A stretch of 64,000 nucleotides of DNA from Shewanella cutis (GTDB lineage Bacteria; Pseudomonadota; Gammaproteobacteria; Enterobacterales; Shewanellaceae), in the NCBI RefSeq assembly GCF_022410515.1, contig NZ_JACSDI010000020.1:1-64000 (forward strand), given 5' to 3'. The notes beneath the pieces were generated by a model. That model did no database searches. It was given only the letters and a program-made list of their open reading frames with translations, and was not told where the DNA came from. Position 1 is the stretch's first letter; each line of letters opens with the position of its first letter. The translations under genes and the position numbers were made by a program. Below, piece after piece: positions 33,789-42,704 of the stretch.

Positions 33789-35801
33789 ATGTATGAGCTT
33801 CGTAAGTTTCTTGATAGAAGTTTTCTTATCTCAGTTCGTGAATCTTTTATCGCGTTACTACCATTTATTCTTATAAATTCACTACTGTCACTGATCATTG
33901 CCCTGTTAAGTGTCTGGACTCCTGAATGGCAGACTAGTGCCATTTTCAATGGCTTAACTTTTTTTTCGGTGCAGCTTGCAAAAATATTCCCGTTACTTGC
34001 GTTGATATCGCTCTCCTTTCATTTTGCTAAGTATCTCCAGCTTTCAGCCATTGTTATATGTTCAATATCCTTAAGTGTCTTACTGGCTTTGCATGTACCT
34101 ACTACAGGAGAGGCTGCCAGTATTGATTTTGTTAATGCGGTTTTAAGTGATCCTCGTTTAGTATTATTGCCGATTTTAACAGCATATTTATTACGTTTAT
34201 TGATTGCTTGGAAGTGGTTAGACTTAGTGAAAGTAAAATCATTAAGTCGTTATTTAAAACTGCATCTAAATATATTTTTTCCGGTGGTCATTTGTTTTGT
34301 TGCGATATTGGTACTTGTTACTGAGGCGTCGACGTTACTTAGTTGGTTTTTCTCACCACTGATTGATACTTTGCAAACTGCAAGTATTGGAATTCAATTG
34401 TTTATTCGTATTCTGCTAACCCATGCACTTTGGATCTTTGGGGTGCATGGTGATAATGCTTACTTACTCTTAATTGGGGTCGATAATGGTTTAACAGAGG
34501 TTGTTTCTAATCTAACCTCAAGCCAATTTATGGATTTGTTTATTCTTTATGGCGGAAGTGGTGCGACTTTATCGTTAATTATTGCAATTTTAATAGGTTC
34601 AAAAGATAGTGCAACTAGGCATATTGCTAAAATTGCAATACCATTTTCAGTATTTAACATAAATGAAATTCTTATTTATGGTTTGCCGATTATTTTTAAT
34701 CCAAGATTGTTGTTGCCATTTATTATTTCTCCAGCACTCAATTTTCTATTGGCGTACAGTGCAATTAGTATAGGAATTCTTGAGTTTGATACCCATAGTT
34801 TTCCTTGGATCACGCCACCACTGATTAATGCATATATAGCAAGTGGCCATCTGAGTACAGTGTTTTTTCAGTGCTTTCTTATCTTCGTTGGTGTTTTAAT
34901 TTATTTACCTTTTGTGAGACGTTTTTCGTTGACGAGTGAACACTATGAGTTTGACCACGAATTGATAAAACGTGTTCAGTTTCAAGATGATATTGAAAAA
35001 ATTAACGAAGTACATTATCTCAAGAAACAATCTGAATCTTTAAAGGCTGAAATTAATTTAGAAAAAACGATTAAAGAAGTATTAGCCGGAGAATTGCAGC
35101 TTCATTATCAGCCTAAAATTGCCTTGGTTGACGGTAAAGTCGTCGGGTTTGAGGCCCTCATTCGCTTGAAGGATGAGAATGGGCGTTTAAAAGGACCCTA
35201 TTTTATCGATGCGTTTCAGCGAGCAGGATATTCGCATATTATTGACCGCTTTGTGATTAACACTGTTGCGGAAGACCTTGCTCGATGGGCGTTAGAAGAT
35301 TTCTATCCCAAGGTGAGTATTAATATTGATCCTAATAATATTACGGATACACAATTATTGGCCGTAATGATAGAAAGGCTTGGTAGTGTTGCTGACCAAG
35401 TTGAAATTGAGATGTTAGAATCTGCTTTTATGTTGGATTTAAGCAGAATTGATAGCAGTATTCGACAGCTTAAACAGAGAGGGTTTAGATTTTGGTTAGA
35501 TGATTTTGGCACTGGATTTTCGAGTTTAAGCCTATTGAGTAGAATTAACGTCGATGGTATTAAGTTAGACCGTAGTATCCTTGCCAATACTAGCGAACCC
35601 CAAGGCCGTATTTTATATCTACAAATTTGTGAACTTTGTAGCAGTTTAGGTTTTTGCTTAACTGCAGAAGGTGTAGAAACCGGTATTGAAGCCAAATTTG
35701 TAAAAGAAGCAGGTGTTACTTATGTGCAGGGCTGGCTATACGCTAAGGCTATGCTTGGGTCTGAAGCTAAAGCTTTTTGGTTGGAGAGGAATAGTGAGTA
35801 A
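33789..35801 (+). CDS. PTS EIIC-like membrane domain fused to EAL domain
   Basis: This 670-residue protein is predicted to be a membrane-bound c-di-GMP phosphodiesterase. Residues ~1-380 are hydrophobic, with about eight to ten spans resembling the cellobiose/lactose-type PTS EIIC permease. They include HALWIFGVHGDNAYLLL and FNINEILIYGLPIIFNP, the conserved EIIC blocks. A linker with coiled-coil character (about 395-440) leads to an EAL domain with EAL at 455-457, DDFGTG at 571-576 and KLDRSI, AEGVET and QGWLYAKAM. All look competent for hydrolysis. An EIIC module may sense a sugar and control the EAL activity (inference). It is coupled to the next small gene and bracketed by MITE copies. Confidence 0.88.
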   Translation: MYELRKFLDRSFLISVRESFIALLPFILINSLLSLIIALLSVWTPEWQTSAIFNGLTFFSVQLAKIFPLLALISLSFHFAKYLQLSAIVICSISLSVLLALHVPTTGEAASIDFVNAVLSDPRLVLLPILTAYLLRLLIAWKWLDLVKVKSLSRYLKLHLNIFFPVVICFVAILVLVTEASTLLSWFFSPLIDTLQTASIGIQLFIRILLTHALWIFGVHGDNAYLLLIGVDNGLTEVVSNLTSSQFMDLFILYGGSGATLSLIIAILIGSKDSATRHIAKIAIPFSVFNINEILIYGLPIIFNPRLLLPFIISPALNFLLAYSAISIGILEFDTHSFPWITPPLINAYIASGHLSTVFFQCFLIFVGVLIYLPFVRRFSLTSEHYEFDHELIKRVQFQDDIEKINEVHYLKKQSESLKAEINLEKTIKEVLAGELQLHYQPKIALVDGKVVGFEALIRLKDENGRLKGPYFIDAFQRAGYSHIIDRFVINTVAEDLARWALEDFYPKVSINIDPNNITDTQLLAVMIERLGSVADQVEIEMLESAFMLDLSRIDSSIRQLKQRGFRFWLDDFGTGFSSLSLLSRINVDGIKLDRSILANTSEPQGRILYLQICELCSSLGFCLTAEGVETGIEAKFVKEAGVTYVQGWLYAKAMLGSEAKAFWLERNSE

Positions 35802-36135
35802 GATTTTGGTTGATTTCTTGTTAACTAATTATGCGCAAACCAATTTATCTGCATGGGACACTCTGCGAGTGTTGTTATCCGAGTGTTCATTGCAACAATT
35901 TCAGGCCAAGGGATTTGAGGTCGATTGTGGTGATATTCGCAGCCATTATTGGGTTCAACTTGATGATTGTTGGCTCGATTGTGGCAGGACAAATGCCTAC
36001 AATGCCGACATTATTCGCGTGACCGATGATGACGTTCGGCGCGCGAAGATTATCGGTTTACAGGAGTGTGCCTTGTTATCTTCTGCTCAGATAAATCTGC
36101 TGTGTATGCAAAACGCCCATTTTGATCATTGCTAA
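35794..36135 (+). CDS. Hypothetical small protein coupled to EIIC-EAL gene
   Basis: I do not recognise this 113-residue soluble protein. It is acidic and rich in Cys and Asp (DCGDIRSHYWVQLDDCWLDCGRTNAYNAD), with seven or so cysteines. The GTG start at 35794 overlaps the end of the EAL gene and is preceded by GGAGAGGA, an excellent ribosome-binding site. This implies translational coupling and a shared role with the phosphodiesterase. The frame upstream of this start lies inside the EAL gene. Confidence 0.7.
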   Translation: MSKILVDFLLTNYAQTNLSAWDTLRVLLSECSLQQFQAKGFEVDCGDIRSHYWVQLDDCWLDCGRTNAYNADIIRVTDDDVRRAKIIGLQECALLSSAQINLLCMQNAHFDHC

Positions 36136-36222
36136 GGGGTAAGTGTTTACCCAATATCCATTGCAGTAACTAAATTCATTTAAGTGTACCGTCATGTTAT
36201 ATGGCTCGTGGAATTCATCTGG

Positions 36223-36504
36223 CTAGGGCGTGTTGACATTTTAGGGTTATTTTTGCAGCAATTTGGCTGGCTTTTATGCAAGGCAAAGTCCGTGTCGTGT
36301 AGTTATTCTACATAAACGGACGATAACGCGGCAGAAAAGCCATCTAAATGCCGCCCGAAGGGTTCGTCTGGCAAGCCCTTGCTGTTACTTTCCATAAGAG
36401 CCGCTCGTCATTTTGAGTAGAATAACGACACATCATTCCTCGTTTCGCGAGCACGTGCTTGCAAGAACAAACAAAATCTAATCTCGAAACGTCAACACGC
36501 CCTA
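36223..36504 (+). mobile_element. MITE-like repeat, copy 2 (full form)
   Basis: This 282-bp element has ends CTAGGGCGTGTTGACATTT and the inverse GAAACGTCAACACGCCCTA, flanked by TA. It has the same orientation as 33396-33595 and includes the internal ~80 bp missing there. The rest of the 36136-36694 gap shows no gene. Confidence 0.8.
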
Positions 36505-36694
36505 ATTAAATACTTCAATCTCGAAGCATAAAATTTTCCTCTTACAGTGCATAGGCTCGAACTTTTTTAGGCGTTAGCTTGCGTATGTCATTGTGTACCT
36601 CTTTGAAGGTATGTGTGGCCTTGGCTAACTTGGATTTAGCTGCTTTACTTAATCCGATTATCTATGGATAGAGTATGTTACTTCTAGCTGCAGG

Positions 36695-37660
36695 ATGGAT
36701 GCTGCCATGGCAAATGATGAGTGGAGTGATGGTTCGTATTTTGTAGAGCATGCAAAACTACTCGCTGCCCTATTAGACTCATTGGAGGATCAAATTTCAG
36801 TCATTGACCGGAATGGTGTCATTCAATTTACCAATCTTTCATGGAATCGGTTTGCGGAACAAAATGGCATGCCGAAGGGCCACAACTGGATAGGGACTAA
36901 TTATATCAATGTTTGTGCAAGCTCTGATGAGCCGCTTGCACTGACGGCAATGGAGGGCATTCGCCGTGTCATTCAACATGAGCAAGAACGTTTTTATATG
37001 GAATATCCCTGCCATAGTCCTGATATATGTCGATATTTCATGATGCGAGTCGTTGCTGTTAAAGGACTCGAGCCGGAGTTTTATGCCATTTCCCATATCA
37101 ATATTACTGAGCGTAAGTTGCTAGAGTTAGAAATCGCGGATCTTTCGGAGCATGATCCATTAACGGGATTAGCCAATCGACGCTTATTTAGCCGTTTTTT
37201 GCACAATGAGTGGCGTCGAAGTCAGCGAGAACAGACACCGCTTTCCCTTATTATGCTGGATTTGGATAACTTTAAAACCTGTAATGATCATCTCGGCCAT
37301 CAGGCGGGAGACGATTCACTACAGATGGTGGGACGGATATTGAAGTCTTTTTGTCAGCGCCCAGCTGACTTACCTTGTCGGTTTGGGGGAGACGAGTTTG
37401 CGTTAATCCTTGGGAATACTGATAGAGAAAATGCACTGCATATTGCTGGAGAGATTTGCCGAGCGATCAAAGCGTTGGATTTTGTTATTCAGGGGGATAT
37501 TCGATTGAGCGCGAGTATCGGTGTAGCAACGCTCTATGCCAATCTTGGCGAGTCAGAAACTCAGTTGCTTACTGCCGCCGATGCCGCGTTATATGTCGCT
37601 AAACGATCGGGTAAAAATTGTTGCCATGGAGTGCATAGTGAGCCTAGTTTTACGGAGTAA
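36695..37660 (+). CDS. PAS-GGDEF diguanylate cyclase
   Basis: This protein of about 321 residues has an N-terminal PAS domain (residues ~25-145, with VIDRNGVIQFTNLSWNRFAE) and a C-terminal GGDEF domain. GGDEF lies at residues 231-235. RxxD (Arg222-Pro-Ala-Asp225) sits exactly five residues upstream, so both the active site and the inhibitory I-site are intact. It should make c-di-GMP from two GTP in response to a signal bound by PAS. No membrane span is seen. The start is ambiguous: the ATG at 36695 lies too close to AGGA, and the ATG at 36707 is a fair alternative. Confidence 0.88.
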   Translation: MDAAMANDEWSDGSYFVEHAKLLAALLDSLEDQISVIDRNGVIQFTNLSWNRFAEQNGMPKGHNWIGTNYINVCASSDEPLALTAMEGIRRVIQHEQERFYMEYPCHSPDICRYFMMRVVAVKGLEPEFYAISHINITERKLLELEIADLSEHDPLTGLANRRLFSRFLHNEWRRSQREQTPLSLIMLDLDNFKTCNDHLGHQAGDDSLQMVGRILKSFCQRPADLPCRFGGDEFALILGNTDRENALHIAGEICRAIKALDFVIQGDIRLSASIGVATLYANLGESETQLLTAADAALYVAKRSGKNCCHGVHSEPSFTE

Positions 37661-37751
37661 TTGGCACAGAATCAGATGTGTATCTGATGTGTAAGCGCGA
37701 TGGTCGCGGCATGGTTTGAAACGCGAGACGTAGCAGCTTGAACATAGAGCA

Positions 37752-37777
37752 AAAAAACCGCCGTTAGGCGGTTTTTT
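37752..37777. terminator. Bidirectional terminator between GGDEF gene and metK
   Basis: AAAAAAACCGCC-GTTA-GGCGGTTTTTT lies between the convergent genes. Confidence 0.92.
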
Positions 37778-37805
37778 ATGCTTAAGTTTACAAGCTTAAT
37801 GCAGT

Positions 37806-38957
37806 TTACAGACCTGCATCAGCGCGTAGTGCTTCGGCTTTATCTGTCGCTTCCCATGGGAATTCACTGCGACCAAAGTGACCATAAGCGGCAGTCGCTT
37901 GGTAAATTGGACGAGCTAAGTTCAACATTTCAGTCAGGCCGTATGGGCGCAGGTCGAAGTGTTGACGGACTAATTTGATTAAGACTTCTTCAGATACTTT
38001 ACCTGTACCGAAGGTCTCAACGCTGATAGACGTTGGTTCAGCCACACCGATAGCGTAAGACACTTGGATCTCACAACGGTCCGCTAAGCCTGCTGCTACG
38101 ATGTTTTTCGCAACGTAACGGGCAGCATAGGCCGCACTACGGTCAACTTTTGACGGGTCTTTACCCGAGAAAGCTCCACCGCCGTGACGCGCCATACCAC
38201 CGTAGGTATCCACGATGATCTTACGACCGGTTAAACCACAGTCACCCATTGGACCACCGATAACGAAGCGGCCAGTTGGGTTGATGAAGTATTTAGTGTC
38301 CTTGTTCAGCCATTGTGCTGGCAGAACTGGCTTGATGATGGTTTCCATCACGCCTTCAATCAAATCCGCTTGGGCGATATCAGGGCTGTGTTGGGTAGAC
38401 AACACGATCGCATCGATACCAACAATCTTGTTGTCTTCGTAGGCGAAGGTGACTTGGCTTTTCGCATCTGGGCGTAACCATGGCAGGGTGCCATCTTTAC
38501 GCACTTCTGATTGACGCTTCACTAATGCGTGGGCATAAGTGATAGGCGCTGGCATCAGAATGTCAGTTTCGTTGCTGGCATAACCAAACATTAAACCTTG
38601 GTCGCCGGCACCTTGCTCTTTTGGATCGGCGCGGTCAACACCCTGGTTGATGTCTGGGGACTGTTTACCAATCGCGTTTAATACTGCGCAAGAATCGGCA
38701 TCGAAGCCCATATCTGAGTGGACATAACCAATTTCACGAACCGTTTTACGGGTCAGCTCTTCAATATCAACCCAGGCAGAGGTGGTCACTTCGCCACCTA
38801 CTAATACCATGCCAGTTTTGACATACGTTTCGCACGCGACACGTGCTTTAGGATCTTGGGCCAGAATCGCGTCTAGCACAGCATCAGAAATCTGATCTGC
38901 AATTTTATCGGGATGACCTTCTGAGACCGACTCAGAAGTAAACAAGTGCTTTGCCAT
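37806..38957 (-). CDS. metK: S-adenosylmethionine synthetase
   Basis: MetK makes S-adenosylmethionine from methionine and ATP in the cytoplasm. It has 383 residues, standard for the family. Signatures are FTSESVSEGHPDKIADQ, GAGDQGLMFGYA (hexapeptide region), GGPMGDCGLTGRKIIVDTYGG and GGGAFSGKDPSKVDRSAAY. It is monocistronic, divergent from tkt across a 475-nt gap, and convergent with the GGDEF gene. No S-box or other riboswitch was seen upstream. The ribosome-binding site is weak. Confidence 0.98.
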   Translation of the reverse strand: MAKHLFTSESVSEGHPDKIADQISDAVLDAILAQDPKARVACETYVKTGMVLVGGEVTTSAWVDIEELTRKTVREIGYVHSDMGFDADSCAVLNAIGKQSPDINQGVDRADPKEQGAGDQGLMFGYASNETDILMPAPITYAHALVKRQSEVRKDGTLPWLRPDAKSQVTFAYEDNKIVGIDAIVLSTQHSPDIAQADLIEGVMETIIKPVLPAQWLNKDTKYFINPTGRFVIGGPMGDCGLTGRKIIVDTYGGMARHGGGAFSGKDPSKVDRSAAYAARYVAKNIVAAGLADRCEIQVSYAIGVAEPTSISVETFGTGKVSEEVLIKLVRQHFDLRPYGLTEMLNLARPIYQATAAYGHFGRSEFPWEATDKAEALRADAGL

Positions 38958-39432
38958 AGTAGGAAAATCTCGTTGTTAGCAATCAAACGTGTAGAAGCAT
39001 CTACATCTAGACGGCTATTTTAGTGGAATTTCATCGCCATGACACCCCCAAAGCTAAATATTTCTGTACTTAGTGAGGTAAATCTCAGCTTTAAAATTTG
39101 AACTAAAAAGCATTTTTGTCATTTAACTGATTGAAAATAATTAATTAAAAGTGTTTAAAATCCATCTTATTCCGCTAAGGATGCGCGGCGGCATTTCCTC
39201 TTTTCCACCCAGATGAACTTTGGGAAAAATCGTACAGAGTATTGTCATAGCAACATAAAGTACGAAGCCTTAGCTTGAATAGTTCATCCTTAAGCTATTT
39301 TTATCGTAAAAAGTCCTATTGCGGGCGGGAAGGCGAGATTGTGATGAATTTTCGTTTGCGTCGCTTCGCTATGTAGGGGAAAATATGCGTCCAAATTGCC
39401 CGCTAGACCCCACAAATTAAGCAGGAGAGAGC
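38958..39432. promoter_or_regulatory. Divergent metK-tkt intergenic region
   Basis: This gap must hold promoters for both genes. On the plus strand a TTGAAA (39131-39136) and TTTAAA (39154-39159) pair with 17-nt spacing is a candidate for tkt, with a long ~270-nt leader. It is AT-rich upstream. No coding signal was seen. Confidence 0.35.
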
Positions 39433-41427
39433 ATGTCTTCCCGTAAAGTACTCGCCAACGCAATCCGTGCGTTAAGTATGGATGCAGTTCAAAAAGCAAA
39501 CTCAGGCCACCCTGGCGCCCCAATGGGCATGGCAGATATTGCTGAAGTGCTGTGGAATGATTTCCTTAAGCACAACCCGAACAATCCGAAATGGGTAGAT
39601 AGAGATCGCTTTATCCTCTCTAACGGTCACGGCTCTATGCTGATCTACTCTTTATTACACCTCACTGGCTACGATCTGCCAATGGATGAACTGAAGCAAT
39701 TCCGTCAGTTACATTCTAAAACCCCAGGTCACCCAGAATATGGTTACACCCCAGGTGTTGAAACCACCACGGGTCCATTAGGTGCGGGGATCAGCAACGC
39801 TGTGGGTATGGCGATTGCAGAAAAAACCTTAGCGGCACAGTTTAACCGTGAAGGTCATGAGATTGTTGACCACTACACTTACTGCTTCCTCGGCGATGGC
39901 TGCTTGATGGAAGGTATTTCCCACGAAGCGTGTTCTTTGGCTGGTACTTTAGGTCTAGGCAAACTGATCGCATTTTGGGATGACAATGGCATCTCTATCG
40001 ACGGCCATGTTGAAGGCTGGTTTACCGATGACACGCCAAAACGTTTTGAATCATACGGCTGGCACGTAATTGCTAACGTCGATGGTCACGACAGCGATGC
40101 GATCCGCGCAGCTATCGAAGCGGCAAAAGCTGTGACCGACAAACCAACCATGATCTGCTGCAAAACCATTATCGGTTTTGGTTCGCCAAACAAATCTGGC
40201 AGCCACGATTGCCACGGCGCACCATTAGGTGATGCAGAAATCGCTGCAGCCCGTGAATTCTTAGGCTGGCCACATGCGCCATTCGAAATTCCTGCCGACG
40301 TATACGCTGGTTGGGATGCGAAAGAAGTGGGTGCTGAGCGTGAAGCTGCATGGAACGACAAGTTTGCCGCTTACGCTGCTGCATACCCAGAACTGGCAAG
40401 CGAATACGAGCGCCGCGTTCTGAAAGGTGAATTACCAGCTGATTTCGAAGCCAAAGCACAAGCCTTTATCCACGAATGCCAAGCCAAAGGCGAAGGCATT
40501 GCGAGCCGTAAAGCGTCACAAAACGCGATTGCAGCCTTTGGCGCTATGCTGCCAGAACTGTTAGGCGGCAGTGCTGACTTAGCGGGTTCTAACCTGACCC
40601 TGTGGGCAGGTTCTAAAGGGATTCAAGACGATCCAGCGGGTAACTACGTGTACTACGGTGTGCGTGAATTCGGTATGAGCGGTATTATGAACGGTGTGTC
40701 TCTGCACGGTGGTTTCATCAACTACGGCGCGACTTTCATGATGTTCATGGAATACGCCCGTAACGCTGTACGTATGTCTGCACTGATGGGTATTCAAAAT
40801 ATCTTCGTTTACACCCATGACTCTATCGGTCAAGGTGAAGATGGTCCAACTCACCAACCGGTTGAGCAATTGGCTAACCTGCGTATGACGCCAAACATGG
40901 CGGTATGGCGCCCCTGTGACGCGGCCGAAACTGCCGTGGCATGGAAAGCGGCTATCGAACGTCGCCATGCTCCAACATCGCTAGTCTTCAGCCGTCAAAA
41001 CCTGAAGGCTCAAGCACGCACTGCTGAGCAATTAGCGAATGTGGCAAAAGGCGCTTACGTACTGCAAGACTGTGCAGGTACGCCTGAGTACATTCTGATC
41101 GCTACCGGTAGTGAAGTGCAATTGGCGGTCGAAGCTGCTGCGGCTCTGACTGAACAAGGCAAACAAGTTCGCGTGGTTTCTATGCCATCAAACACTGAGT
41201 TTGATAAGCAAGATGCTGCTTACAAAGAATCTGTACTGCCAAAAGCCGTGACTAAACGTATCGCTATCGAAGCGGCCCATACTGACTTCTGGTACAAGTA
41301 TGTTGGTTTTGAAGGCACAGTTGTCGGCATGACTACCTTTGGTGAGTCTGCGCCAGGCAACGTGCTGCTGAAGCACTTCGGTTTCACCGTTGAAAATGTG
41401 CTGAACGCTGCAAAATCACTAGGCTAA
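39433..41427 (+). CDS. tkt: Transketolase
   Basis: This thiamine-diphosphate enzyme of the pentose phosphate pathway moves two-carbon units between sugar phosphates. It has 664 residues. Motifs are ANSGHPGAPMGMADIAEVLW, SNGHGSMLIYSLLHL, the TPP-binding GDGCLMEGISHEAC...WDDNGISIDG, and FVYTHDSIGQGEDGPTHQPVEQL in the pyrimidine-binding domain. AGGAGAG lies 6 nt before the ATG. It opens the tkt-epd-pgk-fba block typical of gamma-proteobacteria, though a terminator separates it from epd. Confidence 0.98.
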   Translation: MSSRKVLANAIRALSMDAVQKANSGHPGAPMGMADIAEVLWNDFLKHNPNNPKWVDRDRFILSNGHGSMLIYSLLHLTGYDLPMDELKQFRQLHSKTPGHPEYGYTPGVETTTGPLGAGISNAVGMAIAEKTLAAQFNREGHEIVDHYTYCFLGDGCLMEGISHEACSLAGTLGLGKLIAFWDDNGISIDGHVEGWFTDDTPKRFESYGWHVIANVDGHDSDAIRAAIEAAKAVTDKPTMICCKTIIGFGSPNKSGSHDCHGAPLGDAEIAAAREFLGWPHAPFEIPADVYAGWDAKEVGAEREAAWNDKFAAYAAAYPELASEYERRVLKGELPADFEAKAQAFIHECQAKGEGIASRKASQNAIAAFGAMLPELLGGSADLAGSNLTLWAGSKGIQDDPAGNYVYYGVREFGMSGIMNGVSLHGGFINYGATFMMFMEYARNAVRMSALMGIQNIFVYTHDSIGQGEDGPTHQPVEQLANLRMTPNMAVWRPCDAAETAVAWKAAIERRHAPTSLVFSRQNLKAQARTAEQLANVAKGAYVLQDCAGTPEYILIATGSEVQLAVEAAAALTEQGKQVRVVSMPSNTEFDKQDAAYKESVLPKAVTKRIAIEAAHTDFWYKYVGFEGTVVGMTTFGESAPGNVLLKHFGFTVENVLNAAKSLG

Positions 41428-41489
41428 TTGTTTAGGTGATGGGATTACCGACAAAAGGTTAAACTTTTGAAAGGTTAATCTGTATAATG

Positions 41490-41518
41490 CGGCCTGCAAT
41501 CGTTTGCAGGCCGTTTTT
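41490..41518 (+). terminator. Intrinsic terminator between tkt and epd
   Basis: CGGCCTGCAA-TCGT-TTGCAGGCCG is followed by TTTTT. A TATAAT lies just before it (41483-41488), which may mark a promoter for epd or be chance. Confidence 0.88.
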
Positions 41519-41555
41519 GTATATGCAGTATTGTTAAGAGGAAATAAAGACCTCA

Positions 41556-42572
41556 ATGATCCGAGTCGCAATCAATGGTTATGGTCGTATTGGCCGCTCA
41601 ATCCTTCGCGCTTTATATGAGTCCGGAAAACGCCAGCAAATCCAAATTGTCGCGATAAACGAGTTGGCTAAGCCCGAAGCCATTGTTCATCTGACCCAGT
41701 ACGATACTACCCACGGGCGGTTTCAGCCCAGAGTCAAATTAGTCGATGGGCAGATGCAGATCGGCGACGATGCTATCAAGATTTTTCACGAGCCGGATCC
41801 GGCAAAACTTCCTTGGCGTGAGTTGGATATTGATATCGTCTATGAAGCCACAGGTGCCATCTTAGATCGCCAAAGCTGCGAAGCCCATATTCAAGCGGGT
41901 GCCAAACAAGTCTTAATTAGTCATCCTTCATCGGCCGATGTCGATGCCACAATCGTTTATGGCGTGAATCAGGATTTACTGCGCGCCGAGCATACTGTGG
42001 TCTCGAATGCCTCATGCACCACCAACTGTATCGTGCCTGTGATTGATGTACTCGATAAACACTTTGGCGTGAAAAGCGGCGCGATTACCACCATTCATTC
42101 GGCGATGAACGATCAGCAAGTGATTGATGCCTATCATGATGACTTACGCCGCACCCGAGCTGCGGGTCAGTCAATCATCCCCGTCGACACTAAACTTGCC
42201 CGCGGTATCGAGCGGATTTTGCCGCATATGAAGGACAAGTTTGAGGCGATTTCGGTGCGCGTTCCCACGATCAACGTTACCGCTATCGATCTTTCGGTAA
42301 CATTAGATAAAACAGTGGATATTGCGACCGTCAATCAAGTGTTAGAATTGGCAGCCAATGGACGATTTAACGGCATCTTAGGCTATACTGACGAGCCGCT
42401 GGTATCCTGTGATTTTAACCATGATCCACGCTCCAGTATTGTCGATGGCACCCAGACTCGAGTGAGCGCAGGGCAGTTGGTTAAACTGTTGCTGTGGTGC
42501 GATAACGAGTGGGGCTTTGCCAATCGTATGCTGGATACCAGTTTGGCGATGATTGCAGCTAAACAAAGCTGA
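41556..42572 (+). CDS. epd: D-erythrose-4-phosphate dehydrogenase
   Basis: This 338-residue member of the GAPDH superfamily oxidises erythrose-4-phosphate to 4-phosphoerythronate for pyridoxal phosphate synthesis. The N-terminal NAD-binding MIRVAINGYGRIGRSILRALYE and catalytic Cys in SNASCTTNCIVPV are clear. Epd-like features (QYDTTHGRF, VDTKLARGIERILP) set it apart from GAPDH, and its position next to pgk supports this. A GAGG sequence lies 14 nt before the ATG. Confidence 0.95.
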   Translation: MIRVAINGYGRIGRSILRALYESGKRQQIQIVAINELAKPEAIVHLTQYDTTHGRFQPRVKLVDGQMQIGDDAIKIFHEPDPAKLPWRELDIDIVYEATGAILDRQSCEAHIQAGAKQVLISHPSSADVDATIVYGVNQDLLRAEHTVVSNASCTTNCIVPVIDVLDKHFGVKSGAITTIHSAMNDQQVIDAYHDDLRRTRAAGQSIIPVDTKLARGIERILPHMKDKFEAISVRVPTINVTAIDLSVTLDKTVDIATVNQVLELAANGRFNGILGYTDEPLVSCDFNHDPRSSIVDGTQTRVSAGQLVKLLLWCDNEWGFANRMLDTSLAMIAAKQS

Positions 42573-42704
42573 AGATAAGAATTGATACCAATGGGTTAAG
42601 CCTAGTGGCCAATTCGACGGGATGTCGAGTGCCGAGTTGCTAACTACACTAACCGATTGATGAAAAACCAGTTTGTTTTTTTGATTATAAAAGGAAGCGT
42701 TACC

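Noticed and set aside
41460..41488. Promoter for epd using TATAAT at 41483
   Set aside because: There is no acceptable -35 at the right spacing, and the start would fall inside a terminator hairpin.
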